From NCBI GenBank assembly GCA_028712695.1, contig JAQTQZ010000004.1:1-64000 (forward strand): DNA of 64,000 nucleotides, read 5' to 3'. Under the pieces are notes generated by a model. The model had not been told where the DNA came from, made no database searches, and worked only from the letters and a program-made list of their open reading frames with translations. This stretch comes from Methylovulum sp. (lineage in GTDB: Bacteria > Pseudomonadota > Gammaproteobacteria > Methylococcales > Methylomonadaceae). Made by a program: the position numbers and the translations under genes. Below, in pieces: positions 34,188-45,348 of this stretch (positions are counted from its first letter, which is position 1; every line of letters begins with the position of its first letter).

Positions 34188-35603
34188 CTATTTTTTAATA
34201 TATAGATCGGTAATTGTGCCGGTGATCATCTCGGCAGCAAAACCGAATGTTTCGGATAGCGTCGGATGTGGATGGATAGTTAAACTGATGTCTTCGGCAT
34301 CGGCACCCATTTCCAAAGCCAACACTGCTTCGGCGATCAATTCCCCTGCATTCGGGCCGACCATTCCTGCGCCTAAAATTCTACCGGTTGCTTTATCACA
34401 CAGGATTTTAGTGATGCCTTCTTTGCGCCCCATGCTTAAAGAACGGCCACTCGCCGCCCAAGGGAACGCCGCTTTGTCGTATTCTAACCCTTGCTGTTTC
34501 GCTTGGTTTTCAGTCAGTCCCATCCAAGCTATTTCAGGGTCTGTATAGGCAACCGATGGGATAGTCAATGCATCAAACCCAGCTTTGTGGCCTGCGATCA
34601 CTTCAGCGGCCACTTTGCCTTCATGAACGGCTTTGTGGGCAAGCATCGGATTACCGACAATATCGCCTATCGCAAAAATATGGCCGACATTAGTACGTTG
34701 TTGTTTATCAACCGTGATAAAACCTTGGTCATCAACATTGACACCGGCTTTTTCAGCATCAATTAGCTTGCCATTAGGTCTGCGGCCTACGGCCACCAAT
34801 ACCGCATCAAAGAGTTCAAATTCTGGCGCACCTTTGCCCTCAAAAAACACTTTCAAACCTTCTTCATGCGATTCAATCGAGGTGACACGGGTTTCCAGCC
34901 AAATGTTCCGATATTGCTTTTTAATGCGTCTAAAGAGCGGCGTGACCAAATCTTTATCGCAGCCAGGGATAATTTGATCCATCAATTCAACTACGCTGAT
35001 TTCTGAACCAAACGCATGGTAAACAGTTGCCATTTCCAAGCCAATAATCCCACCCCCGACAACCAGCAATTTTTTAGGGATTTCTTTTAATGCCAAGGCA
35101 TCAGTTGAATCCCATAAACGCGGATCATCATGCGGAAAAATGGGGATTCGAGTCGGGTGTGAACCCGCAGCAATAATAGCATGATCAAAACGAAGGGTAG
35201 TCGCCCCGTTTTCGAATTGCACAACCAATGTTTCGGATGAGGTAAACTGGCCAGTGCCCTGTATGACCTGAACTTTACGCTGCTTGGCAAGCCCGGCCAA
35301 ACCATCGTTCAGGGTTTTAGTCACGCTTTGTTTCCAAGCCCTGATTTTATCCAAATCCAACGTAGGCTTATTAAAACTAATGCCATGTTCAGCGATTTCA
35401 TCGGCTTCATGAATAATATGTGCAGTATGCAATAGGGCTTTGGAAGGAATACAGCCAACATTCAAACAAACACCACCCAACACAGGCTCGCGTTCGACTA
35501 AAACCACTTGCTTTCCTAAGTCAGCTGCACGAAACGCCGCACTATAACCGCCGGGACCGCCGCCCAATACCAAGACTTCTGCATGTAACACTATTTCATT
35601 CAT
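34188..35603 (-). CDS. lpd: Dihydrolipoamide dehydrogenase (E3) of pyruvate dehydrogenase
   Basis: A 471-residue FAD-disulfide oxidoreductase that reoxidises dihydrolipoyl groups with NAD. The FAD motif V-L-G-G-G-P-G-G-Y is at the N-terminus, the redox disulfide is in G-G-V-C-L-N-V-G-C-I-P-S-K, the NAD motif is V-G-G-G-I-I-G-L-E, and the C-terminal active-site pair is T-I-H-P-H-P-T-L-S-E. It lies 14 bp downstream of aceF in an aceE-aceF-lpd operon on the minus strand. Confidence 0.97.
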   Translation of the reverse strand: MNEIVLHAEVLVLGGGPGGYSAAFRAADLGKQVVLVEREPVLGGVCLNVGCIPSKALLHTAHIIHEADEIAEHGISFNKPTLDLDKIRAWKQSVTKTLNDGLAGLAKQRKVQVIQGTGQFTSSETLVVQFENGATTLRFDHAIIAAGSHPTRIPIFPHDDPRLWDSTDALALKEIPKKLLVVGGGIIGLEMATVYHAFGSEISVVELMDQIIPGCDKDLVTPLFRRIKKQYRNIWLETRVTSIESHEEGLKVFFEGKGAPEFELFDAVLVAVGRRPNGKLIDAEKAGVNVDDQGFITVDKQQRTNVGHIFAIGDIVGNPMLAHKAVHEGKVAAEVIAGHKAGFDALTIPSVAYTDPEIAWMGLTENQAKQQGLEYDKAAFPWAASGRSLSMGRKEGITKILCDKATGRILGAGMVGPNAGELIAEAVLALEMGADAEDISLTIHPHPTLSETFGFAAEMITGTITDLYIKK

Positions 35604-35617
35604 TGCACACTTCCTTT

Positions 35618-36907
35618 TTAAAGTAACAAACGGCGAATATCGCTTAAATTTTGCTTAACAACGGCCATAAAACGCGCACCTTCCGCACCGTCTATTACGC
35701 GATGGTCATAGGTCAAATCCAAAGGCAACATCAATCGGGGGACAAATTCCTGGCCATTCCAAACCGGCTGCATCTTGGCGCGAGTAATACCTAAAATGGC
35801 CACTTCAGGCGCGTTAACTATCGGAGTAAAAGCAGTGCCGCCAATACCGCCGAGGCTTGATATGGTAATGCAGCCACCCTGCATATCAGCAGGCAATAAT
35901 TTCCCTTGTCTGGCCTTAGCACTTTTTTCTGCTAATTCGACCGCTAACTGATTAATGCTCTTGGCATTGACATCACGCAATACTGGCACAACCAAACCAT
36001 TAGGCGTATCGACCGCAATACCAATATTAAAATATTTTTTTAAGATCAAACTTTCGCCATCACTCGACAACGAGGCGTTAAAGCTAGGAAATTGCTGCAT
36101 TGCGGCAACTAACGCCTTGACGATAAACATCAAACCAGTAATTTTAACTTCATCCTTACTTTTTTCTGCGTTAAGCTCAAGACGGAATGCTTCCATATCG
36201 GTAATGTCGGCTTCCTCATGGTACGTCACCATTGGCAGGTTAAGCCAGACTCGGGTCAGGTTTTGTCCTGTGAGCCGTTTGATCTTGCTGAGCTTCAAAG
36301 TTTCGGTATCACCAAACTGTGTAAAATCAACGGCAGGTATCCTAGGAATACCACCACCGACCACACCTTCAACCATCACTTTTTTGACAAAGTTTTTGAT
36401 GTCTTCTTTTAAGATACGGCCTTTGCGGCCACTGCCGGCCATGACTTTGCCGATATCAACACCGAGTTCTCTGGCAAACAACCTGACTGAAGGCGAGGCA
36501 TGAGGGGTTTTGCCCGCATCGGTCGCTTGATCTGGTTCAGGCATCACTGTAACAGGCGGTACTTGAACAACAGCCCGCCCCTCTTTTTGTTCAACGACCG
36601 GACTCGCCTCAGGCAATGACTGCATTGGCTCTTCAGGCTTTGCTTCGCTAGCTTGCTCTGCATTTGCCAATACCGTTGCTATCAGAGAACCTTCGGAGAC
36701 CTTATCGCCAGGTTTGATATACACCTGTTGCACAGTGCCTGTGGCGCTGGATGGCAGTTCCATACTGGCCTTATCGGTTTCCAGTGTTGCCACCGTCTGT
36801 TCCAACACGACAACATCACCGGGTTTAATCAATACCTCAACAACATCAATTTCAGCGACATTACCCACATCAGGGACTTTAATTTCACACAAACTAGTCA
36901 TATTCAT
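35618..36907 (-). CDS. aceF: Dihydrolipoamide acetyltransferase (E2) of pyruvate dehydrogenase
   Basis: A 429-residue E2 subunit. There is a single lipoyl domain with the modified lysine in E-T-D-K-A-S-M-E, then a proline-rich linker, a peripheral subunit-binding domain (S-V-R-L-F-A-R-E-L-G-V-D), and the catalytic acyltransferase domain with Y-D-H-R-V-I-D-G-A near the end. E. coli E2 has three lipoyl domains, so this is a compact form. It follows aceE by 7 bp. Confidence 0.96.
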   Translation of the reverse strand: MNMTSLCEIKVPDVGNVAEIDVVEVLIKPGDVVVLEQTVATLETDKASMELPSSATGTVQQVYIKPGDKVSEGSLIATVLANAEQASEAKPEEPMQSLPEASPVVEQKEGRAVVQVPPVTVMPEPDQATDAGKTPHASPSVRLFARELGVDIGKVMAGSGRKGRILKEDIKNFVKKVMVEGVVGGGIPRIPAVDFTQFGDTETLKLSKIKRLTGQNLTRVWLNLPMVTYHEEADITDMEAFRLELNAEKSKDEVKITGLMFIVKALVAAMQQFPSFNASLSSDGESLILKKYFNIGIAVDTPNGLVVPVLRDVNAKSINQLAVELAEKSAKARQGKLLPADMQGGCITISSLGGIGGTAFTPIVNAPEVAILGITRAKMQPVWNGQEFVPRLMLPLDLTYDHRVIDGAEGARFMAVVKQNLSDIRRLLL

Positions 36908-36914
36908 CTTTCCG

Positions 36915-39593
36915 TTAGATTAGCCAGGGCGCTTTTGCATCAGCCGCTATATCGTATTTAGCGATGGCAACATCGACTTTGGACGGGTCAAATTGCCCCA
37001 TATCAGCCAAACTTTTTAAGGCGGCAACGGTTACATGGTAACGATCCACTTCAAAAAACCGGCGCAGATTTTCACGGGTATCTGAACGGCCAAAGCCATC
37101 TGTGCCCAATACCGTATAAGGCGCTGAAATGTTGGCGCGGATTTGCTCGGCAAAAGCGCGGGTATAGTCGGTCGCGGCAATAACTGGCCCTACGGCATTA
37201 GCCAAACAGCTAGTGACATGCGGTTGTTTAGGGGGTTCAGTAGGATGTAGGCGGTTCCAACGTTCACAACTCTGACCGTCCCTAGCCAATTCGGTAAAGC
37301 TCGGACAGCTCCATAAATCGGCCTCAACACCCCAATCATTACGGAGCAATTCGGCAGCCGCCTCAACTTCGCGGAAAATCGTTCCTGATCCTAATAATTG
37401 CACTCTAGGGGCTTTACTAACTGCGCCCTGACGGAAGCAATACATACCCTTAAGTATATCCAGCTCAATGCCTTTAGGCATCGCGGGATGGGCGTAATTT
37501 TCATTCATCACGGTGATGTAATAAAAAATATCTTCCTGCTCGACGTACATGCGCCGCAAACCATCTTGGATGATCACGGCAAGCTCATAGGAATAGGTAG
37601 GGTCGTAGGACACACAGTTAGGCACTGTTGCGGCCATTAAATGGCTATGGCCATCTTCATGTTGCAAACCTTCACCGTTAAGCGTCGTCCGTCCTGCCGT
37701 TCCGCCCATTAAAAATCCGCGTGTACGTTGATCGGCGGCGGCCCAAATCAAATCGCCGACGCGTTGGAAACCGAACATTGAATAATAAATAAAGAACGGG
37801 ATCATCGGCACGTTATGGGTGGAATAGGATGTGCCCGCAGCTATCCAATCGCACAAACCACCTGCTTCGTTGATGCCTTCCTGCAACACCTGACCATGCT
37901 TGTCTTCCTTGTAAAACATCAGCTGATCGGCATCTTGCGGCGTATATAACTGGCCTACTTGTGACCAGATACCCAGCTGCCGGAACATACCTTCCATACC
38001 GAAAGTCCGCGATTCGTCAGGCACTATCGGTACGATGCGTTTGCCGATATTTTTGTCTTTAGCCAAAATATTGAGCAACCGCACAAAAGCCATCGTCGTG
38101 GAAATTTCCCGGCCTTCGCCGCTAGCTTCCAACAAGGCTTTAAAATCACTTAAAACGGGGACATCCAGTGCGTATGATTTTGCGCGTCTGGCAGGTAAAT
38201 GCCCACCAAGCTCAGCGCGACGTTTACGCATGTAATCAAGCTCTTTGGAACCTTCAGGAAAGGTCAGATAAGGCAGTTCGTGCAATTGATCATCCGTGAC
38301 TGGCAACTCATAGCGGTCACGGAAATGGCTTAGTGAGCTCGGGCTCATTTTTTTCTGTTGATGGGTGATATTCTGGGCTTGCCCCGAAGTCCCCATCCCA
38401 TAGCCCTTAATGGTTTTAGCCAGAATAACGGTAGGCTGGCCCTGATGGTTGATAGCAGCATGGAATGCGGCAAACACTTTGGCGGGATCATGGCCGCCAC
38501 GGTTCAATTCCCAAATATCGCGGTCAGACCAGTCGGCAACCATCGCTTTCAATTCAGGGGTGTTAAAAAAATATTCGCGGACATAGCCGCCATCTTTAGC
38601 TTTGAAGGTCTGATAATCGCCATCGACACATTCCATCATACGTGCTGCCAGCAACCCTTTTTTATCACGCGCCAACAGGGCATCCCAGCGTTGTCCCCAA
38701 ACCAGCTTAATGACATTCCAGCCCGCACCGCGAAATTCACTTTCCAGCTCTTGGATAATCTTACCATTTCCGCGCACCGGGCCATCGAGACGTTGCAAAT
38801 TGCAGTTAACAACAAAGATAAGGTTGTCCAATTTCTCCCTTCCCGCCATCCCAATAGCGCCCAATGATTCCGGCTCATCGGTCTCGCCATCCCCTAAGAA
38901 GCTCCATACCTTACGGCCTGAGGTTTGTGCCAAGCCACGGTCTTGCAGATAATGCATAAACCGCGCCTGATAAATCGCCATGATGGGTCCAAGCCCCATA
39001 GAAACGGTAGGAAATTGCCAAAAATCTTGCATCAACCAAGGGTGAGGATAAGATGACAAGCCGTTACCATGAACTTCTTGGCGGAAATTATCCATTTGCT
39101 CCAAAGTAAACCGACCCAACAAAAATGCCCGTGCATAATCACCCGGTGTCAAATGTCCCTGCGTAAAAACCAAATCGCCTTCATGGTGTTCTGAAGGTGC
39201 ATGCCAAAAATGGTTATAACCCACATCATATAAAGTTGCAGCGGAAGCAAAACTGGCTATATGCCCACCAACATTCGTGTGCTTATTCGCCCTTAACACC
39301 ATCATCATGGCATTCCAACGCACATACGAACGGATGCGTTGCTCTATCGTAGCATCACCTGAAAATTGGGCTTGTCTGGCAACAGGAATAGTATTGAGGT
39401 AGGCTGTGTTGGCACTAAAAGGTATGTCAAATCCTGCGTGCCTTGTTTCAGCAACTAATTGCTCAATCAGAAAATGTGCCCGCTCACTGCCGTCTTGCTC
39501 CAATACGGCTTTCAGCGCCTCAATCCACTCCTTGGTTTCGGCAGGGTCAACATCTTGCTGACCATTAATTTCAGAAATTAAACTATTTTTCAT
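36915..39593 (-). CDS. aceE: Pyruvate dehydrogenase E1, homodimeric type
   Basis: An 892-residue thiamine-diphosphate enzyme that decarboxylates pyruvate. The ThDP motif lies in F-L-G-D-G-E-T-D-E-P-E-S; H-F-W-H-A and the late G-T-D-G-F-G-R-S-D motif are typical of AceE. The ATG at 39593 with AGGATC upstream gives the standard start; an in-frame ATG at 39638 would add 15 unlikely residues. First gene of the PDH operon; no PdhR regulator gene is adjacent. The 39594-39804 gap upstream has no clear -10/-35. Confidence 0.96.
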   Translation of the reverse strand: MKNSLISEINGQQDVDPAETKEWIEALKAVLEQDGSERAHFLIEQLVAETRHAGFDIPFSANTAYLNTIPVARQAQFSGDATIEQRIRSYVRWNAMMMVLRANKHTNVGGHIASFASAATLYDVGYNHFWHAPSEHHEGDLVFTQGHLTPGDYARAFLLGRFTLEQMDNFRQEVHGNGLSSYPHPWLMQDFWQFPTVSMGLGPIMAIYQARFMHYLQDRGLAQTSGRKVWSFLGDGETDEPESLGAIGMAGREKLDNLIFVVNCNLQRLDGPVRGNGKIIQELESEFRGAGWNVIKLVWGQRWDALLARDKKGLLAARMMECVDGDYQTFKAKDGGYVREYFFNTPELKAMVADWSDRDIWELNRGGHDPAKVFAAFHAAINHQGQPTVILAKTIKGYGMGTSGQAQNITHQQKKMSPSSLSHFRDRYELPVTDDQLHELPYLTFPEGSKELDYMRKRRAELGGHLPARRAKSYALDVPVLSDFKALLEASGEGREISTTMAFVRLLNILAKDKNIGKRIVPIVPDESRTFGMEGMFRQLGIWSQVGQLYTPQDADQLMFYKEDKHGQVLQEGINEAGGLCDWIAAGTSYSTHNVPMIPFFIYYSMFGFQRVGDLIWAAADQRTRGFLMGGTAGRTTLNGEGLQHEDGHSHLMAATVPNCVSYDPTYSYELAVIIQDGLRRMYVEQEDIFYYITVMNENYAHPAMPKGIELDILKGMYCFRQGAVSKAPRVQLLGSGTIFREVEAAAELLRNDWGVEADLWSCPSFTELARDGQSCERWNRLHPTEPPKQPHVTSCLANAVGPVIAATDYTRAFAEQIRANISAPYTVLGTDGFGRSDTRENLRRFFEVDRYHVTVAALKSLADMGQFDPSKVDVAIAKYDIAADAKAPWLI

Positions 39594-39804
39594 TGATTGA
39601 TCCTGTTGGAACGTTGTGCATGGCTTAAAATTTAGCATGTAGAATGATTCAGATATTGGCTAAAAGCCTACAATCCTCATCCGTAACCCAGCCATATGCT
39701 GGCAATGCGACATAGTATATACAAATGAAGGGAGGCAATGCACTCGTTTTAACGACCCGCCTAAACAAGCTTACTAATGGCCTGTGCGGCTGTGGGTGGC
39801 ATTG

Positions 39805-42189
39805 TTAGTCTGCAAACAATGCGTTGGATTTTTTACTGGATGGGCCTTTTCCTTCACCTTCAATACTTAGCAGCGCAGTCATCTCACTGACGGGTAACGG
39901 TTTGCTGAAAAAATAGCCTTGGATGATGTCGCAGCCACGGTGCGTCAAAAACATCAATTGATGTTCAGTTTCCACGCCTTCGGCAACAATTTTCTGACCT
40001 AAAGAATGCCCCATATTAATAATGGCACAGGCAATCCGGGCATTTTTTGAATATAATGCCGTCCCTTTTATAAAAGATTGGTCAATTTTTAAAACATCTA
40101 TAGGAAAATTTTTCAAGTAGGATAAAGACGAATAACCCGTACCAAAATCATCAAGCACAATGGTGAGGCCCATTTTTTTTAACCGGTGCAATTGCAGCTC
40201 AATTTTCTTAATATCCCCAATCAACATGGATTCTGTGATTTCCAGCTCCAGATGCTTGGCATCAAGCCCCGTTGTGACAAGCGCATCTTCTACGATTTTT
40301 AGGAAATTGTTATCAGAAAATTGCCGTGCCGAAACATTGACGGAAATCTGTTGCAGCGGATACCCTTCCTGCAGCCAGCGGGTCATTTGCACACAAGCAG
40401 TCTTCAAAATCCATGCGCCAATTTCAACAATTAACCCCGTATCTTCAGCGATAGGGATAAATTGATCGGGCGAAATCATCTTGGATTCGCCTATTGGCCC
40501 ATTACGCCAGCGAATCAACACCTCCGCCCCCGACAGTTTCCTATCGCTCGCATAATATTGCGGCTGGTAATAAAGCTGCAATTCATCCCTTTCCAGCGCT
40601 TTACGTAACTTCACTTCGAGCTCAAGCCGGTCTTGTGATGCGGACTTATAGTCTTGTTTATAAAACTGGTAACTATTACGCCCCTGCCTTTTAGCCTCAT
40701 ACATTGATATATCGGCATGCTTCAGCAACTCTTCAGCTGCCAGACCATCGTCAGGGTATACTGCAATACCTATGCTGGCACCAATAAAAACCTCACTACG
40801 CTGGATATAAAAAGGCTCCGCTATTTTCTGGATGATTTTTTCAGCAATCATTGAGGCCGTATAAACAGCCTCTTCATGAGACTGTTCATTTAACAGCAGC
40901 AAGGCAAACTCATCCCCGCCCAAACGGGAAACGACATCTTGTTTTCTAACCGCTGAAAGCAGCCTGCCAGCCACCTCTTTTAACAGTTCGTCGCCTGCAT
41001 CGTGACCTAACGAATCATTGACCGCCTTAAACCGGTCAAGATCCACAAGAAAAACGACGCCATTTTTTTGCAGCTTGGCCCCTGCTAAAAACCGGTTCAG
41101 CCGACCAAAAAACATCACGCGGTTAACCAATCCGGTCAAATCATCATAATGGGCAATCTTCAAGATACGATTTTCCGTTTGCTTCTGGCGGGTAATATCA
41201 ACCAAGCTGGCAAAGTATTTTGCCTGCTGATCTTTTTTTAACACGGTAATATCCAACCGGATTGGAAAAAAATAACCTTCTTTATGACGGCATATCAGTT
41301 CGCCAGACCAGAAAGAGTCATCTTCAGTTTTGAACAGCTTATTATGTACGGGATTAAACTCGTCTTCGATAAGGAAAGTTAATGGCTTGTTTTCTATGTC
41401 ATCGAAAACGTAGCCAGTCATCTTAGAAAAGGCATTGTTAATATTAACAATCTTAAAATCAGCATCTAAAAATAGCAGGCTAAAATGGCAGATATCACTC
41501 ACATCCATCATCCCCAAACCTCTTTCCTGCAAGGCCGTTTGATCCTCGCCCACGCCGATAAAATGTCCGGTAATAATGAGTTCTATGGGTTTTTTTTGGG
41601 CATCAAAAACGGGGGTTCTGGTTATTTCCAAAACTTTATCTTCTTTACCGACCTGGCCAACCTTTCTTGTTTCTTTATCCTGCTTTTTTAAATGCCAAAC
41701 AGTCTTATCGTTAATAGCACTTAACATCAGTGCCTCCCTATCGCTTTGCGGATATGAGGCCAATTCGACATCTGTTTTCCCTTGATAATCGATGCCTTGC
41801 AAATTAAATATTTCCAAGTAAGTAGGGCTGGCCCGTAACCAACGGCCTTGCGCATCTTTTAAACATAAAAAATTGAGCATATGTTCAAGCAAAGACTCAT
41901 CATCTTTACCGGTTAAATTAACGGGTGCTTCAACCACTGAAGCTTGGGCTAAAAGGCTCATGGCCTCCCGATACTTATTATTTTTTTGCTGCAGATAAAA
42001 AACAAATCCAAAAATAATTGCGGACACGCCATTAAGTACCAACAAAACATCAACATGCAGGTGTAAATCTGGCATAAACCTGCCAGCGGCCACATAAAAA
42101 AAGTTGATAATTGCCAGAAAAGATATAAAAATTAATAAGATATATTTCATAAAAGTAGCCCATGCCAACCAAAAAATGAATGCACTCAC
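39805..42189 (-). CDS. Membrane-anchored PAS-GGDEF-EAL cyclic-di-GMP protein
   Basis: A 794-residue protein with two N-terminal transmembrane helices (about 10-35 and 45-70), two PAS-like regions (about 100-230 and 245-370), a GGDEF domain with intact R-L-G-G-D-E-F, and an EAL domain whose motif reads E-V-L with later D-D-F-G-T-G-Y-S-S and E-G-V-E-T-E. Both catalytic motifs look intact, so it could make or degrade c-di-GMP. The start is uncertain: ATG 42189 or ATG 42150. It is monocistronic and faces uvrA's 3' side. Confidence 0.92.
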   Translation of the reverse strand: MSAFIFWLAWATFMKYILLIFISFLAIINFFYVAAGRFMPDLHLHVDVLLVLNGVSAIIFGFVFYLQQKNNKYREAMSLLAQASVVEAPVNLTGKDDESLLEHMLNFLCLKDAQGRWLRASPTYLEIFNLQGIDYQGKTDVELASYPQSDREALMLSAINDKTVWHLKKQDKETRKVGQVGKEDKVLEITRTPVFDAQKKPIELIITGHFIGVGEDQTALQERGLGMMDVSDICHFSLLFLDADFKIVNINNAFSKMTGYVFDDIENKPLTFLIEDEFNPVHNKLFKTEDDSFWSGELICRHKEGYFFPIRLDITVLKKDQQAKYFASLVDITRQKQTENRILKIAHYDDLTGLVNRVMFFGRLNRFLAGAKLQKNGVVFLVDLDRFKAVNDSLGHDAGDELLKEVAGRLLSAVRKQDVVSRLGGDEFALLLLNEQSHEEAVYTASMIAEKIIQKIAEPFYIQRSEVFIGASIGIAVYPDDGLAAEELLKHADISMYEAKRQGRNSYQFYKQDYKSASQDRLELEVKLRKALERDELQLYYQPQYYASDRKLSGAEVLIRWRNGPIGESKMISPDQFIPIAEDTGLIVEIGAWILKTACVQMTRWLQEGYPLQQISVNVSARQFSDNNFLKIVEDALVTTGLDAKHLELEITESMLIGDIKKIELQLHRLKKMGLTIVLDDFGTGYSSLSYLKNFPIDVLKIDQSFIKGTALYSKNARIACAIINMGHSLGQKIVAEGVETEHQLMFLTHRGCDIIQGYFFSKPLPVSEMTALLSIEGEGKGPSSKKSNALFAD

Positions 42190-42296
42190 GTCAGTGCGCC
42201 AGACTTAGCCGCATTTTCAATCCAACTGCCATCAAATCGAATTATAAAACCTAAAAGTCTAGCCAGGTATGATTAAACTCATTGATTTCAAACCCC

Positions 42297-45116
42297 TCAG
42301 GCAAAAAATCGTTTTAGGTATAACCCGGTATGTGATGTGCTGGACTCGGAAACCTGCTTAGGCGTCCCTTCAACAACCAATCTGCCACCGCCATCCCCAC
42401 CTTCAGGCCCCATATCAATAACCCAATCGGCTGTTTTAATCACATCCAGATTGTGTTCTATGACGATTACCGTATTACCGTGGTCACGCAACATGTGCAA
42501 TACCGTCAGTAATTGTTTGATGTCATGAAAATGCAGGCCGGTAGTTGGTTCGTCAAGGATGTACAGCGTCTTGCCGGTATCACGCTTGGAAAGCTCCTTA
42601 GCAAGCTTTACCCGTTGCGCTTCGCCGCCTGATAAAGTCGTGGCATTCTGGCCTAAGGTGATGTAACTTAAGCCGACATCAATCAGCGTATGTAATTTTT
42701 TTGCCAAACTGGGCACCGCACTGAAAAACGCTGCCGCATCTTCAACAGTCATCGCCAATATCTCGTCAATAGTCTTGCCTTTGTAGCGGATTTCCAAGGT
42801 CTCACGGTTATAACGCTTGCCGTTGCACTGTTCGCAATGCACAAAAATATCGGGCAAAAAGTGCATCTCCACTTTAATCACCCCATCACCCGCACAGGCT
42901 TCGCAGCGACCGCCTTTGACATTAAAGCTGAAACGGCCCGGCGTATAACCGCGTGACCGCGCTTCGGGGGTTGCGGCAAAGAGTTCGCGGATCGGCGTAA
43001 ACAAACCGGTATATGTCGCAGGATTAGAACGCGGGGTGCGGCCTATCGGGCTTTGGTCTATGTCGACCACCTTATCAAAATTAGCTAATCCCTCGATACT
43101 GTCACAAGGCGCCGGAATCAATGAGGCACGATTGATTAACCGTGCCGCATGGCAATATAAGGTATCGTTGACTAGCGTCGATTTGCCAGAACCGGACACA
43201 CCGGTGACACAAGTGAACAACCCCACGGGAAAAGCAACATCGACATTTTTTAGATTATTGCCATGCGCATTGCGGACGATAACTTGCTTATCCTTATTAA
43301 CCGGCATCACCGTTTCCGGCACCGCTATGCCCATTTTTCCCGATAAATACTGCCCGGTCAGCGAGTCTTGATTGGCGATAATGTCCACCAATGTGCCTTG
43401 TGCGATGACTTGTCCGCCGTGTACCCCGGCGCCAGGGCCTATATCGACAATGTGGTCGGCGGCACGTATCGCATCTTCATCATGCTCGACAACAATCACC
43501 GTGTTACCCAAATCACGCAACCTGAAAAGTGTGCCCAGTAAGCGTTGGTTGTCGCGTTGGTGCAGCCCTATCGACGGCTCGTCCAACACATACATGACCC
43601 CCACCAAACCAGCGCCGATTTGGCTGGCGAGACGGATGCGCTGGGCTTCGCCCCCAGACAAAGTATCGGCACTGCGGTCTAGCGTCAAATAATCCAAGCC
43701 GACATTGACTAAAAACTCCAGCCGCGCTTGAATCTCCTTAACTATTTTCACCGCGATTTCGCCGCGTTTGCCGGTTAAACTCAACGCTGAAAAAAATGCC
43801 AAGGTTTTGCGGATAGGTAAACGGGTAAGCTGATGGATCGGCACATCATCAATGAAGACATTTCTGGCCGCCTTATTCAACCGTGCCCCCCCACACACTG
43901 TGCAGACTTTCTGGGTCAGGTATCTCGACAGCTCGTCACGCACCAACGCGGAATCCGTCTCATGATAACGCCTTTCCATATTGGCAATAATCCCTTCAAA
44001 TGAATGCCGCTGGCTTTTAGCCGCTCCTGCACCACTTGAGTATTTAAAGGTGATGATTTCCTCACCACTGCCATACAAAACCATCTGCTGGATCGCTTTG
44101 GGCAATCCTGAAAATGGCGCTTCCGGATCAAAACCATAATGCGCGGCTAAGGAACAAATAATTTGATAATAATAGCCATTACGCCGATCCCAGCCACGCA
44201 CAGCACCACCTGCAAGACTGATGTCAGGGTTGTGGATAATCAGTGCCGGATCAAAATGCTGGCGCACACCCAAACCATCACAACTGCTGCACGCGCCTTT
44301 AGGATTATTGAATGAAAAAATACGCGGTTCCAACTCAGTCAAACTATACCCGCAATGGGGACAGGCATAACGTTCGGAAAACAACAGCTGAGCGCCCTCT
44401 TCTTCAAGACTGGCGGCAATAGCGATACCATCAGCAATGCGTAGCGCCGTTTCAAACGATTCCGCCAAACGCAAGGCGATATCATCACGGATTTTAAACC
44501 GGTCGACTATCACTTCAATCGTGTGTTTCCTTTTTAAATCCAACGTGGGAGGCTCGTCCAGGTCATAGATAACCCCGTCTATACGCGCCCGGATAAAACC
44601 TTGTGCCCGTAAATCATCAAGCAATTGCAAATATTCGCCCTTACGCTGGCTAACAACCGGAGCCAGCAGCATCCAACGTTGATCTTGCGGCTGTGCGAGC
44701 ACCTGATCAACCATTTGGCTGACCGTTTGCGCTTCTAAAGAGACCTGGTGCTCAGGACAACGCGGCGACCCTGCACGGGCATACAGCAAGCGTAAATAGT
44801 CATAGATTTCTGTTATCGTGCCGACTGTCGAGCGGGGATTGTGTGAAGTTGATTTTTGCTCAATGGAAATGGCAGGCGACAAGCCTTCGATATGGTCGAC
44901 ATCCGGCTTTTCCATCATCGATAAAAACTGCCGCGCGTAGGCTGAGAGGGATTCGACATAACGCCGTTGGCCTTCGGCATAAATAGTGTCGAAAGCCAAT
45001 GACGATTTACCGGAACCGGAAAGCCCGGTGATAATAATCAGCTTATCCCTGGGCAAATCAAGATCAATATTTTTCAGATTATGTGTTCTGGCACCACGTA
45101 GGCTAATCGTATCCAT
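42297..45116 (-). CDS. uvrA: UvrA, excinuclease ABC damage-recognition subunit
   Basis: A 939-residue ATPase of nucleotide-excision repair. Two ABC ATPase modules are seen, with Walker [10 protein letters not shown] and G-V-S-G-S-G-K-S-T and two L-S-G-G-E-A-Q-R signatures, plus zinc-finger cysteines (C-P-H-C-G-Y, C-x-x-C and C-E-A-C). The ATG at 45116 is used; a TTG directly before it is less likely. uvrB is 1 kb away on the same strand, with a DedA gene on the opposite strand between. Confidence 0.98.
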   Translation of the reverse strand: MDTISLRGARTHNLKNIDLDLPRDKLIIITGLSGSGKSSLAFDTIYAEGQRRYVESLSAYARQFLSMMEKPDVDHIEGLSPAISIEQKSTSHNPRSTVGTITEIYDYLRLLYARAGSPRCPEHQVSLEAQTVSQMVDQVLAQPQDQRWMLLAPVVSQRKGEYLQLLDDLRAQGFIRARIDGVIYDLDEPPTLDLKRKHTIEVIVDRFKIRDDIALRLAESFETALRIADGIAIAASLEEEGAQLLFSERYACPHCGYSLTELEPRIFSFNNPKGACSSCDGLGVRQHFDPALIIHNPDISLAGGAVRGWDRRNGYYYQIICSLAAHYGFDPEAPFSGLPKAIQQMVLYGSGEEIITFKYSSGAGAAKSQRHSFEGIIANMERRYHETDSALVRDELSRYLTQKVCTVCGGARLNKAARNVFIDDVPIHQLTRLPIRKTLAFFSALSLTGKRGEIAVKIVKEIQARLEFLVNVGLDYLTLDRSADTLSGGEAQRIRLASQIGAGLVGVMYVLDEPSIGLHQRDNQRLLGTLFRLRDLGNTVIVVEHDEDAIRAADHIVDIGPGAGVHGGQVIAQGTLVDIIANQDSLTGQYLSGKMGIAVPETVMPVNKDKQVIVRNAHGNNLKNVDVAFPVGLFTCVTGVSGSGKSTLVNDTLYCHAARLINRASLIPAPCDSIEGLANFDKVVDIDQSPIGRTPRSNPATYTGLFTPIRELFAATPEARSRGYTPGRFSFNVKGGRCEACAGDGVIKVEMHFLPDIFVHCEQCNGKRYNRETLEIRYKGKTIDEILAMTVEDAAAFFSAVPSLAKKLHTLIDVGLSYITLGQNATTLSGGEAQRVKLAKELSKRDTGKTLYILDEPTTGLHFHDIKQLLTVLHMLRDHGNTVIVIEHNLDVIKTADWVIDMGPEGGDGGGRLVVEGTPKQVSESSTSHTGLYLKRFFA

Positions 45117-45348
45117 CAAAAAATCCGGTTAATAAAACAATCCGCATGATACGTTTAAAAAGGGGTGCTGCGCAAATGCGCGAATGCAGCAAGCAAAGAT
45201 TGTTATAATGCGCATTCTTAACGCACCAAAACGACATTAAACATACCAAATTCTTTATATGAATTAAAACCTTGAGATAAAGCGACTAACCGCCGAACCG
45301 ATAAGTCATGTCGGCATACTATAATAAATAAAATAAAGGGTCCAGACG